Part shown: positions 11,721 to 22,806 of the stretch, in pieces | How positions within the stretch are numbered: the first letter of the stretch is position 1 | Layout of the letters: every line of letters begins with the position of its first letter | Assembly: GCA_037447655.1 (NCBI GenBank) | Contig: JBBHKE010003426.1 | Location: forward strand, 29,668 to 93,667 | Direction of reading: 5' to 3' | Source: Zygnema cylindricum | Lineage: Eukaryota; Streptophyta; Zygnematophyceae; Zygnematales; Zygnemataceae | Length of the DNA: 64,000 bases | The notes under the pieces: generated by a model | Told to the model about the DNA's origin: nothing | The model's database searches: none | Seen by the model: the letters and a program-made list of their open reading frames with translations, nothing else | Made by a program: the position numbers and the translations under genes

Positions 11721-12110
11721 ACTGTTTCAAAGCTAGATTTCCATCCAGCGACGAGACAAACTGTTTCAAAGCTGGATTTCCATCCAGCGACGAGACAAAC
11801 TGTTTCAAAGCTGGATTTCCATCCAGCGACGAGACAAACTGTTTCAAAGCTGGATTTCCATCCAGCGACGAGACAAACTGTTTCGTAGCTGGATTTCCAT
11901 CCAGCGACAAGACACTCTCTACATCGTCGAAGATGATGCAGAAACTGTTTCAAAGCTGGATTTCCATCCAACGACAAGACAACCTCTGCTTTGTCGAAGA
12001 TGATGCAGAAGCAATTTCATTGCTGGGTTTCTATCCAGAGACGACAGTGTCCCTACATCGTCGAAGGTCACGGAGAAGCAGTTTCACAGCTGGATCTCCA
12101 TCCAACGACG
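11721..12110. repeat. 39-bp minisatellite with diverged outer copies
   Basis: Perfect or near-perfect 39-bp units start at 11721, 11760, 11799, 11838 and 11877 (ACTGTTTCAAAGCTGGATTT...). Diverged copies at about 11941 and 12006-12110 are separated by a second word, TTTGTCGAAGATGATGCAGAA, so there is a higher-order repeat. Because 39 is a multiple of three, all frames stay open and long false frames arise on both strands. Confidence 0.92.
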
Positions 12111-14559
12111 AGAAATTCTCGCCGCTGAAAGGGCAATCATTAACTATGTACGTGAAAATGCTGTACAAATTATGAACTTCCTCGATGGATGATGAATCAG
12201 CGACGAAGAATACTCGTCACTGATTAGTTTAGGGTGTACAATGCAGCAATATATATAATTCCATACTACACGTACAGTGAAATATTTAACACCAGAATAA
12301 CATCATCTCAAGGTAAATACATAATAAATTTCATAAATTCATCCAATTCCACATTAAGCCAAACATGTAAACTTGAGAAATACCGAAATTGTATTATCCC
12401 ATAATAAAACCATACACACATATAAAATTTGTTTTTTCCCAAGAAGTGAATTAATACTAAACTTCATGGACCGTCTACATTATTCTGCCACAAGTATGAC
12501 TACTACTCCCACTATAATTAAACTACAATTCTCAAACTAACATTTAAAAAAAAAAAAAAACAATACGTAGATATATTATATCTTTAAAACTCGTTGCCGC
12601 TCATCCCTCCCTCGCTGAAAATGCTATCTTGCTGACTGTCGGCATCTTCAATATTTCGGAGGAATTCTCTTGCCCTTGGGCAAGGAGGTTCCACAACCTC
12701 TCCTTCGAAGTGGTTGCGATACTTGGTGATTATGTCTTGCAATTGATGTGTGAGCGTGTCTTCTTCCCACCGTACGTCACGTAAAAACAAGCCACATTGA
12801 ATCATTGCTTTTCGCGCGTAACTCATCTCGTTTTTGTCTCGCATCGCGTTAACCTCTCGGATAGAATCACGTGCCAATTTTAGAAAAAATGCTTTACGGG
12901 GTCCCACCAATTTTCCGGACCATCCACGGCTCGAAGGTTTGGCCCATTGCCCGGTTTCAATTCCTTTCGCCTTCCAGCTGTCCCATATACGGCTCCACAC
13001 GTCCTTGATTTTAGAGATGACAAAAGAGTCCCCCGGTTGAACAAGATGCGTAGCAAGTAGGTGGAAAATAGTGTAAAACGGTGTTTTTGGCCTCCAAGAC
13101 TCGCTCCAACTCATCGGACGTATTATGACCTCCACAGTTATCCAAGAACATGATTTTTTGTCGTCCTTCCCAATCCCCTTGATAAGACCTTGTCTCTTCG
13201 AACCACTGTGGGAACACCGTTTTGTCGTTCCAACCCTTTGGACCGGTCCGGTAACAAACACCTGAAAATATAAAAAATCAACAAATAGATGACAAATTAA
13301 TTTTTTATCTTGCTTGCGTAAATTTGCCTTATGGGGAAAGTAATCTACGTGTACCATAGGTAGCTTGTAATAGGAGTCATTGTTTGAGATAAGAGAAGTT
13401 AGAGAGCTAATGAACGAAAATAACGTAAATTTGTAGTGGGAGAGAGAGGGAGGAGGTATGAGAGGGCGAAGTAGAGAGATATACATATAAGACTATACAC
13501 AAATATGAGATGGAGATAAATAGAGGGACCTTCATGAAAGATAAACATACATCAAAATAAAAATGAAAACATTAGATTTGGGAGAAAAAACTCACCCGGG
13601 ACGGTGTCCGGTAAACCTTGTATCGGGTAACTCCTCCCACGATTTGCAAAAATAATCATAGGGTTTTCGATACGAGCGTTCACCCCACCAGTTATTCGCA
13701 CCATGAGAGTCATAGATTCACCTCCCCCCGCGACGTCGGCGTATTCACCACATCATCCCCTCGAAATCCCAAAGTCTTTCCATTGTCGATGTTGACGATC
13801 ACGTGTGTTTCATCCATGTTTTCCACAAGGTCTTCGTTGAAAATTCCTAGTATACATGCAATGGCAAACCAAAACAAGCAAATTTCATACTTTTTTAGAA
13901 TATGTCATTAGGTAGTGAATACAACGAAAACAAAACACATTTCAAAAAAAGGAACCATCATTATAATATTTTCATAATGTAGAGTGACTCACCGGATTCA
14001 AACCCTCGCTTCAGCACGCCAATGTGGAAGGCCACGGTACGCTCAATGTATTCTTCTTTCTCGGGTGAGCATTGTAGTTTACCCTTTTGTGCCCGCACAA
14101 CAATGTTGTGCTTCTCTTGACACCGTTGCACCCACCTTTTATTTATTACCGGATGTATTTCGGACCCGTCCTTGTTGAACCTTTCCGGTCGTACTCCTTC
14201 CTCCTTTCTCTTATAATGTCCCTAGCGATGTCCCCGAGAATTGTGTTGGACATCTTCATACCCGCTTTCTTAAAACGTTCAAAATCGGAAAGTAACTCTT
14301 CGTGTATAACTGTCACCCAAGCGGCTTCCTTCCTTCCTCGTCCCGGGAAAGCCTTGGTAACCGCCACCGATCTCCTTCCAAAACTAGAAGAAGAGAATGT
14401 GCGGGTTGTCTCTCGTATACCGTCGAGCGTATTCCTCCTCTCTATCCACCATCGCTTGGCCTTTTGATACTCTGTACACAATACACAATGTGAAGAATTA
14501 AATGAGTTTCATTATGTGTGTCACTTCATTAGTCACAATGGTTAGCAATACAGCAAATT

Positions 14560-14760
14560 AAATTGACACTAAAGAGATGCGAGAATATTTAGCGACGAAG
14601 TGCTACTCTCGATGAATCAGCGACGACAGAAAGTCGTCGTTAAATCAACGAATTGACATCTTTTTTCGTAAACGACGATGATACGAAGTCGTTTGCGGAC
14701 CACCAATGAAAATTCGACAGTCCAGCGACGACCCTGTCTCGTCGTTAAACCGGGAATGAG
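14560..14760. repeat. GCGACGA...TCGTCG interrupted palindromes
   Basis: 14615-14637 (AGCGACGACAGAAAGTCGTCGTT) and 14722-14746 (AGCGACGACCCTGTCTCGTCGTT) are short interrupted palindromes. The same words recur at 12190, 15032, 16690, 16932 and 18172. They may be transposase-binding sites of the resident DNA transposon. Confidence 0.6.
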
Positions 14761-14982
14761 AACTATCAAACACAATGCCGACATCAGCAAATCCAAAGGT
14801 AAGAGTTAAAGTTAAATTTACATTCACAAGGCTAGGAAATGGAAGAGATATATTAAATTTGTACACGTATGGAAAAAATAAAAAACAAACAAAACATTGG
14901 GACATGCAATGTAGGGTGAGGGAGAAATCGGGATACCTCTCTGTCGAATAAAGGCCATGAAATTGACCTTCATCATCTCGCA

Positions 14983-16512
14983 TCAATGACGCTTAATTCT
15001 TGCAAGCTCTCGCGTGAGATTATTAATTAAGCGACGAACCTCTCTCATCGCTAATTCTTGAGCCTCGACCCGCCGATTGAGATTTTCAACTTCATTCCTC
15101 AATTGCTCCAATTCCGGCGGTGGAGGGGGCTCTTAGACATGTGGTACCCTCGGAATTTCCCAAAGGTACGTACGCCTCACTTGCACATTTTGAAAGCGTT
15201 GTAAAAGGGCACTTCGAGCCTCTAAAAATTCTTTTAGCTCCGGAGTACGAGTTGCATGACGTAGAATGGTGAATAACCGTGGATCCCAAGGGTGATAATG
15301 CCGCATTAATTCGGGCACATCGATTTTGAATCCGATCGGTCTACGTACAATCCATGTAAAACGATCATCATTAGGCTGAAAATGCCTAATGTAAGGGAAA
15401 TTTGAAGCATGGTTGTACGATGCGATGTACAACCATGTTGGGTGGGCAAGGACATCCGGAGGGATGTCTAGAATTTCCGGGACGGGGTTCAAATTCCGTA
15501 CGAGAGGCCGAGCCTCCCCATAACGCCAATAGTCCGGCCACTCCTCGACCGGGATATAGTGGGCCGCCGATGGTCGGAAGCCATCCATGGCCTCATCTCC
15601 GACGGGAGGCGGAAAAAACCAATCGGGTTCTTCCTCTCGAACGGGAACATCATAGTCGGCCGGAATTTGAGGTAGTTGTACCGCCAAGATAGCCCTTTCG
15701 CGGTTCGGTGAAGGAGGAAAAGCAACGACCTCATCTTCGTCTCCATATTTTTCCTCCATGCGCCTCTCCGAGCTCTCGGAAGATTGCTCGTCCGAGGTTG
15801 TCGGATCGTCCTCGTATCTCGTCACCGGAATGTCCGACGAATCGGTTTCTTCCGGCACTTCCCCCTCTTCCGTAGGCTCTTCCCCGTCCTCTATAGGCTC
15901 GTCCGACGCGGTTCCCGAGGGGTCGTATTCTTCGTCTTCTTCCTTACCTCCTTCTACTTCTCGGACACCTTCTTCCTCGGCTCCAACCCCTTCATCCGGA
16001 ACCCCCCCCCTCCAGCACACTTCTCCTTACTACCTCTCCGTCCCTGTCCCTCCCCTCCCCACCACCTCCGATTCCTCCATCGCCTCTATTTCGGCACCCG
16101 ATTCCTCCCCTTCCATCAAAACCAACTCCATTCCAACCCTTTCCCCACCACCCTCCTCCGGTTCAACCCTATTCCCTAATACTCTTCCGGTTGCCCCCCT
16201 CTCTCGAACTACCACCTCCGCTCCCGGTATCTCATGCCCAACCGCCTCCTCTTCCAAACTTTGCCTTTCTTCCGCCCCCTCTATTTCCTTCTCCCTGACC
16301 AGTTCCGCCCCTTCCTAACGTTCTCTTTCAATATCCTCCCCTACCGCTATCTCCCTTTCTTCCCTAAACTGTTCTATAGCCGCCTCCCTTTCCCTCACTA
16401 AATTCTCCCCTCTAGGTATATGACCCCCTACCTCGGTTTCATTTAGTCTTGGACGATATCGTCGCTGAATGGCAGAGCGAAGTCGTTTGAATTGTCGTCG
16501 GTCGCCCTCCAT
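14983..16512 (-). pseudogene. Unrecognised acidic, coiled-coil protein; frame cut by four TAA/TAG codons
   Basis: A single frame of 509 codons runs from ATG at 16512 to TGA at 14983-14985. It is interrupted only by TAG (16315-16317), TAG-TAA (16027-16032) and TAA (15133-15135); there is no frameshift. Residues 1-65 are basic (DRRQFKRLRSAIQRRYRPR). Then comes a long Glu/Asp-rich stretch, a conserved-looking middle (EEWPDYWRYGEARP, HPTWLYIASYNHASNFPYIR) and a C-terminal Pro run plus heptad coiled coil (LEQLRNEVENLNRRVEAQEL). I do not recognise the family. It lies on the same strand inside the first intron of the transposase, so it may be the second protein of that element or a nested element. 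The unbroken segment is 16020-15136. Confidence 0.5.
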
Positions 16513-16679
16513 GGAGAAAAAAAACAATTGCTTCCCGGGAAACAAAGTATATACACAATTAAGGGAGAAAAAAACAACCTAAAAGAGTCACTTTTGGTCA
16601 GACCTTTACTCAGATCGTGCTGCTGTAAAAACGTAGACAACTATTCACTGACGGAAAATTTAACCGTTGGCCATGCGAA

Positions 16680-16990
16680 CTTATACAACCGACATCCAAG
16701 CGACGACACAATGTCGTCGCGCGTTTAAATATATTCGCGTTTCCCAACAGTGAATCGACGAAACAACGTCGACGCCCGCGAATTACATTCGAGTATACCA
16801 ACGTTGGATTGACTGAACTGATGTCGTCGGTGGTTTAGTCGAAACGACGAACCACTGTCGTCCGTCATTCGCACTTTCGACTAAACGAGGCGTCCTCATA
16901 CATTCAATGAATTTGTCGTACCCATCATTGAAGCGACGACACGATGTCGTCGCATACACCGCGACAAAGACCCTTCGTCGCTAATATGTT
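16680..16990. repeat. GCGACGA...TCGTCGC interrupted palindromes
   Basis: 16692-16714 (GCGACGACACAATGTCGTCGC) and 16933-16953 (GCGACGACACGATGTCGTCGC) are near-perfect palindromes of the same design. Related words lie at 16752-16770 and 16962-16980. No gene is seen in this stretch. Confidence 0.65.
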
Positions 16991-17699
16991 GTCCTCACAA
17001 GGAAATCGTAGGACACGATGAAAATAATACCAAAATAGAACAAGACAATGTATACCAACCGACAACATAAAAAAACACGCACTAATGGCGAGGCAATGAC
17101 AAGTTAGGATATGGATTGAGAAGGAAAGGCGGCGGTCCAACATAATAATGTACAAAAACTTTAGAAGCACAACAATAATAAAAAAAACACCGCATTGTGA
17201 ATAGAAATATAAAAAAACAAGAAGGATGCGACGAACCCATTTAATAAATGGGATGAGGTATGTTTAAAATGGCTTACTTGTGTTGTAGACTCCGGTAAAA
17301 TGCTCGGGAAACTTCCTCAACGTCCTTGGAATGAGTTCTTTCGACCTGTTTTTTTCGCAATCCCTCAACATCCAGTTTATAACTCGCAGCCGTGTTACCT
17401 TAGTCGACACATGTTGAACTTTCTTGTGTGGAACATGTCCTCTCGAATTGGTCGAGGACGGAAAAAACCCTTCCACAATGGCCGCCGGGTCACCGAGGTT
17501 TCGACTTCCGCCTCACTCCCTTCCTCGTTCGGAAATGCGATTTCCTCGTCGACCCTTTCCATTTCTTCATCTTGTTCAGACTGAGCGTTGTGTGGATTGT
17601 TGATGTTATTGGCAGGGTTGGCACCCCAAATTCTATTAAGGGTCCACATAATTTCCAAACCTTAATATCACCTAAAAAATAAGAAATAAGAGCTGCTGC

Positions 17700-18840
17700 A
17701 AAGGAAGAAAATGGCAACCCAAGCAAATGAGGAAGAAGTGGTGATAGTGTCGTCTTCATCATCACAAATACATTTATATAATACACGAGATGCAACCGAA
17801 AGTGAATTTTCGCGGTAAAAATGGAGGGATTTGCCATTTTAAAAATTTCGTTAAAAATTCAAATTTTGAACTTTATTATGGATTTCAATTTTTAAATATT
17901 TAAAAACGCGGGAATAGAAGCGGGATTACGCTAAAAATGTTTCGATTTGGCAAAATATTTCAAAACTGACGTCGTCGATGAAATGTTGTCAGCGCCATGG
18001 AAAGACCTCCAACTTACAGTGCGTACGGCAAAAAGATGATGGGAAAAAATGCGGCGTCGTAACCCCGAAAAACGGTTGTTCTAACGTCACGTACGAAAAC
18101 TGACCAACTTTAAGAATGCGTGGATAGTAAACATGCCACGTGTTTTCGGCAACAACCAATGATAATCTTCCAACGACGACTGATCATCTTTCGTCGGCGT
18201 ATTATCGCCAATTAGAATTAACATGTATCCTAATAAGTGGTTTTTCTTCGTTTTACGTTCAATTAGAATTAACAATGATACTAACAAGAGGCTTGTTCGA
18301 CGTCTAATCTAAGTAAACGTATCGCTAATACACTTATGTCCCAATATTACAATACATTAATTCTAATAAAGCAAGCCGCCGAGCACCTTATTAAGGTAAA
18401 GGGTCTATATTTAACGTCATACAACGCTCGTTCTCACCGCGTACGACAACGATATTAAAATCAATCGCTGGGTTCACTGTAAGTTATATGAAACGAAACA
18501 TAAACATGGAATGCTTATTGCTATAGTTGCGTTCTTTACACAATAACAAACTGAAATGAATGAACGTATTTTAGTTGTACGGTTACATAGCGTTATGAGA
18601 TAACTGCGTTTTACAACCCCGAAGCATAGAATCGCCTGTATGACGCGACAATGTACGTTTCATCCTATGTTGTCCTCGCACCTATTTTACTGTAATCATA
18701 TTCACCGCGCCCCAAACAAACGCTTATTAGAGTCACGAATGAACTTAAGTGAAAGTACACATACCCGTACATTTCGACGGTTTTTACTAGTACCTATTTT
18801 AGTGTATAATTATGCACGGTGTAATGATTGTATATTCGCA
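17700..18840. other. Upstream region of the transposase and non-coding DNA
   Basis: The reverse strand shows a TATATAAAT-like stretch at about 17770-17782, a plausible promoter for the minus-strand transposase. CGACGAC words continue to about 18210, after which the sequence is AT-rich without recognisable genes. Confidence 0.4.
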
Positions 18841-19109
18841 AACCCAAAATAGAATTATGGATTTTGTACAGTGGAAGGACGCCACGTCGTACGGATTGTC
18901 AAATTTTGTACTTCTACCTATTTTACCGTATATGCTACGACGGCGGATCATGTATACCCAAATCAGCGTTATGGAGAAATTACAATAAAACATTTTTTTG
19001 AAAATGGTATTGATACACAAATTAGCGTAAATGACACTAATTCATTATATACACTAATAATTTCTATACGCTAATAACGATTCACGGTGTACCATACTGT
19101 ACGTTATTA

Positions 19110-19300
19110 GCCGGTATTGATAACACGACATTTTGGCGTGTACGGATATTGAGAAAACGACAACTTGGCGTGATGTCCCGGATCGCACGCGCAAAATTTT
19201 AAAGTACGATACTGTACGTTACTCAACCAGTATTGATATCACGACATTTTGGCGTGACGTCGATTTTGTTTGGCGTGACGTCGATTTTGTTTGGCCTTTT
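19110..19300. repeat. Dispersed repeat; paralogous empty site of the LTR element
   Basis: 19139-19215 reads without a break across the junction that the LTR element splits at 173/8878: GTACGGATATTGAGAAAACGACA... GGCGTG then ATGTCCCGGATCGC. The word AACACGACATTTTGGCGTG occurs at about 19122 and 19238 here and at 8953. GACGTCGATTTTGTTTGG is doubled at 19257-19292. Confidence 0.75.
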
Positions 19301-19789
19301 ATCATACCACTACAACCACGCGAAATACAACAAATAGAATTGTACCACGTGTCTCTATTCATTACATCAAAATGGAACATGACAGAGACTCAAATCACTC
19401 AACGGCTCACGATCTTACACAAAAACAATCGACGATCAATTATCGTTATCACCAGAGACGAAGGCGACTACAATGCTAGAAAAAAAGGGCAAAGCAAAAA
19501 AGAGGATTCGTACAAATTTCGGAGATGATTCAGAAAAACTTTTGAGAGGAGTAAAACGTCTGCAATAAGTGAAACTGGCCTGAACGGAGGAAAAACATTT
19601 TCAGCGGCCAAATACGTTTAACACTAATAATGATGAGCGGTGTAGTTTCATGCGGGGACAAAAACGTTTCTTAAAAAAATTGAGGAAAATTCTACTGTTT
19701 TTTATATTTTTTTTTCCTTCAGTTACACTCGAATAAATGGCAGATCTGTGTAATCTTCGGTCACATCCCAATCATTGAACATTTGTAGA
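19301..19789. other. Non-coding DNA
   Basis: One open frame of about 130 residues overlaps here, but it starts inside the dispersed repeat and has no recognisable motif. I do not call a gene. Confidence 0.4.
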
Positions 19790-20634
19790 TTATTTTAGGG
19801 AATTGCTAATCGCAGAGACGATTTTTGCTGGGCGCAGGTAGTTGTCAGAAATTGTACATTTGAAGTACAGTTTTGTACAAGCTACGTACAAATTAGACGG
19901 TCAATCCGTCGAACAACTTTTAACTGGCGGAATATTGTAACGGCGGTTAAAAAAGTGTCGCGCTTGCGAACGTCGACCGTCATAAAAAAAAAAAAATCAC
20001 ACGGCCGGCGCAGGTTTACTGTAACAAAACTGCGGCAGCCACATATAAATAAAATGGCTGCGCGCAGGTAGTTCACACTGACATTTGACTTGGACGATGA
20101 CACAAATTAAAGAACGACGTACAACATGTATGAACTCGCACGAAACGAAATAAACTTAGTACAAAATAAAAAAAGCGTACCCGCTTTTAAATATCGATGA
20201 AACTAAAATGACGCGTCGTCACGCGCGACCAAATGAAGTCACACTATTTACGAATCAACACCTCTACAGAACGTACTTTCACGGGTTCAGCGTCCCGGTT
20301 CGCGAGTAGATTTCATTTTTGCGACCAAGTCAAATGTGTGTGAACTACCTGCGCGCAGCCATTTTATTTATATGTGGCTGCCGCAGTTTTGTTACAGTAA
20401 ACCTGCGCCGGCCGTGTGATTTTTTTTTTTTTATGACGGTCGACGTTCGCAAGCGCGACACTTTTTTAACCGCCGTTACAATATTTCGCCAGTCAAAGTT
20501 GTTGACGGATTGACCGTCAAATCTAAAATCAAAGGTACGTAGCTTGTACGAAAATGTACTTCAAATGTACAATTTCTGACAACTACCTGCGCGCAGCAAA
20601 AATCGTCTCTGCGATTAGCAATTCCCTTATTTTA
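19790..20634. mobile_element. Foldback hAT-like element with about 300-bp inverted repeats
   Basis: The body is 19798-20626. The left arm (19798-20095) and right arm (about 20330-20626) are inverted copies starting GGGAATTGCTAATCGCAGAG, and the spacer is about 230 bp. TTATTTTA flanks it on both sides (19790-19797 and 20627-20634), an 8-bp duplication as in hAT elements. There is no transposase. The same short peptide frame appears in both arms because the arms are copies. Confidence 0.9.
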
Positions 20635-22310
20635 TGGGTCAGCTTTTTCTAGAACGAGTTTTTTTTGACCTGCAAATTAGCCCAATGTGCCGCAACCCAA
20701 TTTTTTTTTTTTAACATTAGGCCTGAGGCTAGTCGGAACTACCTCTATTTTTCAGATACGCGATATTCCACTGGTTTCTGTATCGAGCGCGATATTTCAT
20801 TCACGACCGCTGCAAACAAAATAATATGTGGTGTAGCCGACTACAGGCAGACGTCAAAGCACGGAAAGTTTGTCAAAGATTCGAAGGATTTTGGAAATCA
20901 TGTCGATCCTAGAGGTGAGTACGTGTCAACTTATCGCAGGGTATGAGTAAGGTAATTGTAAGGATAAAACTGTCACTAATGTCACTAATCTCCATGCCAG
21001 CTGGCCGTCAAGTTCTGCAAGGTCACTTCGTACTTTCGCGCACATACCTGAGGCAGGCGTCTGTCCAAATACGACAATCATCAAGGATATTTCAAGCGTG
21101 CAATCTGAATGCAAGATTTGTGCCACCTTTGGTCAAATATTTTCCATTCGGAGAATCTGATTGTACGATTTAAACCGCCATCTGACAAAGATTTTTCAGG
21201 TGTACAATCTGGATGTCAGGTTTGCAAAATCGGACTTAGTATCTCACTGCACCGTCGATAGATTCCAAACAACCTCGAATCAAGAGAATAAGGATGTGTT
21301 CCCATGTGATAAAGTAAGGGTTTTTTTTTGTCCGTTGTCGTTACTCGAGTCGCCGCATGTTTTTGGCCAATGCATGACACCTGGCATGCCTTGGGCCCCA
21401 AGCTCGGGGCTGTCGCCGCAAACGACCTTCGTTTGCGAGCTACAGTACAGTGCTGTACGGCCGGATGTGCGTCAATTCACCCCGGCGGGAAGCAGCGGAA
21501 TCTAATCAAGATAAAAACGACAAAGTTAGAATTGCGTCATCGTCAAACCTAGAATGTACTACATGTTGTCGTTTTCTGCTTTTCGACCTACGGCGACGTC
21601 AATAAACGCCATCTTCAAACTTTATCTTAAAACACATCGGCGTGATGTGTTTTAAAGAATCAACGCTACACAAATGTTAAAACAGCCTCGCACGTATGAA
21701 AAAGGTTCAAAAATTTCAGACGATTTCAAACGACCACTACACGATTTGTTTTGCTTTGTGATTTTGTCAGTTTGCGTCAAGTACGGATTGATTTTGCAGC
21801 GTTCTCAAGATTCCGATGCCATTTCACGTCGACCGTACAGAAGAGCCAAAGGCAAAGCGCGTCTTTTTCAACCGTGAAACGGCACAGGCTGGAGGGCGGT
21901 ACGTCTACATATGTCACAGAAAGACATGCGACGTCACACGCCGTTTTGAAAAATAACATGCGTCATCACAGATTGTAGACGTTGACAGCCGTCACTGGCA
22001 TTGTCGACTCATGCAATCGTCACACACGTAAGTTAACTATTTCATTACACTTTGAAATCAGTGTACGGATAATCTTCGCTAAAATACAGAGTAAGTTCGC
22101 TAAGTTAAAATTACATGGGGACATGGCGTCAGTCTCGAAAACAATTCAACTTAAAGACAACATAAAAAATTAGGGTGAAAAGTCTTCGTCGCTTTCGTGC
22201 GCCGTTCACACATGCATTGTACCAGGGAATCGTTCTGTGATTTTCCCGATGTACGGTCAATCTAATCCTTCTGGCAGCGGTCCTAACTTTTGGGAACAGC
22301 GAAAAGATTA
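20635..22310. other. Intergenic DNA upstream of the giant gene
   Basis: Only short frames without motifs are seen. The sequence is moderately GC-rich in places (21330-21480). No RNA gene or transposon end is recognised. Confidence 0.4.
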
Positions 22311-22390
22311 AATATTTTCCACAAAGATAGAATATTTTTCTCAAAGATTTAATATTTTTCACAAAGATCGAATATTTTTCACAAAGATTG
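22311..22390. repeat. 20-bp tandem repeat, four copies, upstream of the giant gene
   Basis: AATATTTTTCACAAAGATNN is repeated four times with exactly 20-base spacing and two or three substitutions. It sits about 130 bp upstream of the TATA-like box, so it could be a regulatory array. That role is inferred from position only. Confidence 0.85.
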
Positions 22391-22523
22391 ACCGTAATTC
22401 CGTACGAAAGCCGCCCGCTACCCAGAAGCCGCCCGTCTCCCACCCTCTCCGTTTGTCCGAAAACGTCGAAACAACTCTGCCTGTGAATGGGCCACCAGCC
22501 ACAAATAGTGTGGTGTCCAACCG

Positions 22524-22529
22524 TATATA
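22524..22529 (+). promoter_or_regulatory. TATA-like box of the giant gene
   Basis: CCGTATATAGTGC lies about 215 bases upstream of the initiator ATG. The presumed 5' leader contains one short upstream frame (ATG at 22561, stop at 22621-22623, 20 codons), which could dampen translation. Confidence 0.4.
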
Positions 22530-22739
22530 GTGCGATAGAGGGCTGAATGCAGGAACGCTTCATGTTTCACATCTGCTTGCTGTTCTCGAATTTGTTTGTT
22601 TTTTGTTCACGCCGCAAATTTTGATGTCTTGCAAAGTTTGTAGTAGTTAATGCTTCACAACAAGCTTTTTTTATCCCCGGTGTTATTTCCGTAGAGTGAT
22701 CCGTTACTCTTTCCTGTTGTTTTCGATAGTTCCAGCGCC

Positions 22740-22806
22740 ATGTCGGCGCGCTGGCTGCATCTGGTGCTGCCGCTCATTCTCGTGGCCGGGTGGGCGAGGA
22801 CGGCAG
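22740..22806 (+). CDS. Exon 1: signal peptide
   Basis: ATG followed by a 22-residue secretory signal, MSARWLHLVLPLILVAGWAR, ending at an AG|GTGAGA donor in phase 1. The exon is clearly GC-richer than its surroundings. This start is chosen because it is the only hydrophobic leader upstream of the first hinge whose donor phase fits exon 2. Confidence 0.75.

Larger units (their letters stand above)
12584..17658 (-). pseudogene. DDE_1 (pogo/Jerky/Tc5-like) transposase, broken
   Basis: Four exons are read on the minus strand: about 17658-17278, 14471-13993, 13846-13596 and 13261-12584, with GT-AG introns. The first two exons hold an acidic segment and helix-turn-helix/CENP-B-like DNA-binding regions (RVINWMLRDC, YQKAKRWWIERR, RWVQRCQEKHNIVV). 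Exon 3 has MDETH with the first catalytic Asp and ITGG...PMIIFAN. Exon 4 has FLDNCGGHN (second Asp) and THLVQPGDSF (third Asp, about 36 residues on), as in the DDE_1 superfamily that cuts and pastes DNA transposons. Single-base frame changes lie near 17485 (T run), 14160, 13731 (C6 run) and 13058, so this copy is probably dead unless homopolymer errors explain some of them. Stop TAA is at 12584-12586. Confidence 0.75.

Noticed and set aside
11591-12175. 194-codon plus-strand frame and two antisense frames
   Set aside because: Their length comes from a 39-bp repeat divisible by three. They have no domain, and both strands are open equally.
14146-14165. A 14-base micro-intron (GTAATAAATAAAAG) that would restore the transposase frame
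   Set aside because: Far shorter than any intron here. A single missing base gives VINKRWVQRC directly, so a frameshift is the simpler reading.
15758-16318. 186-codon Ser/Pro/Thr-rich plus-strand frame
   Set aside because: It is the antisense of the Glu/Asp-rich part of the minus-strand unknown frame (GAN codons read as Ser/Phe/Leu).
19882-20513. The same 60-residue peptide on minus (19882-20103) and plus (20319-20513) strands
   Set aside because: Both are produced by the inverted arms of the foldback element, with no sign of coding selection.
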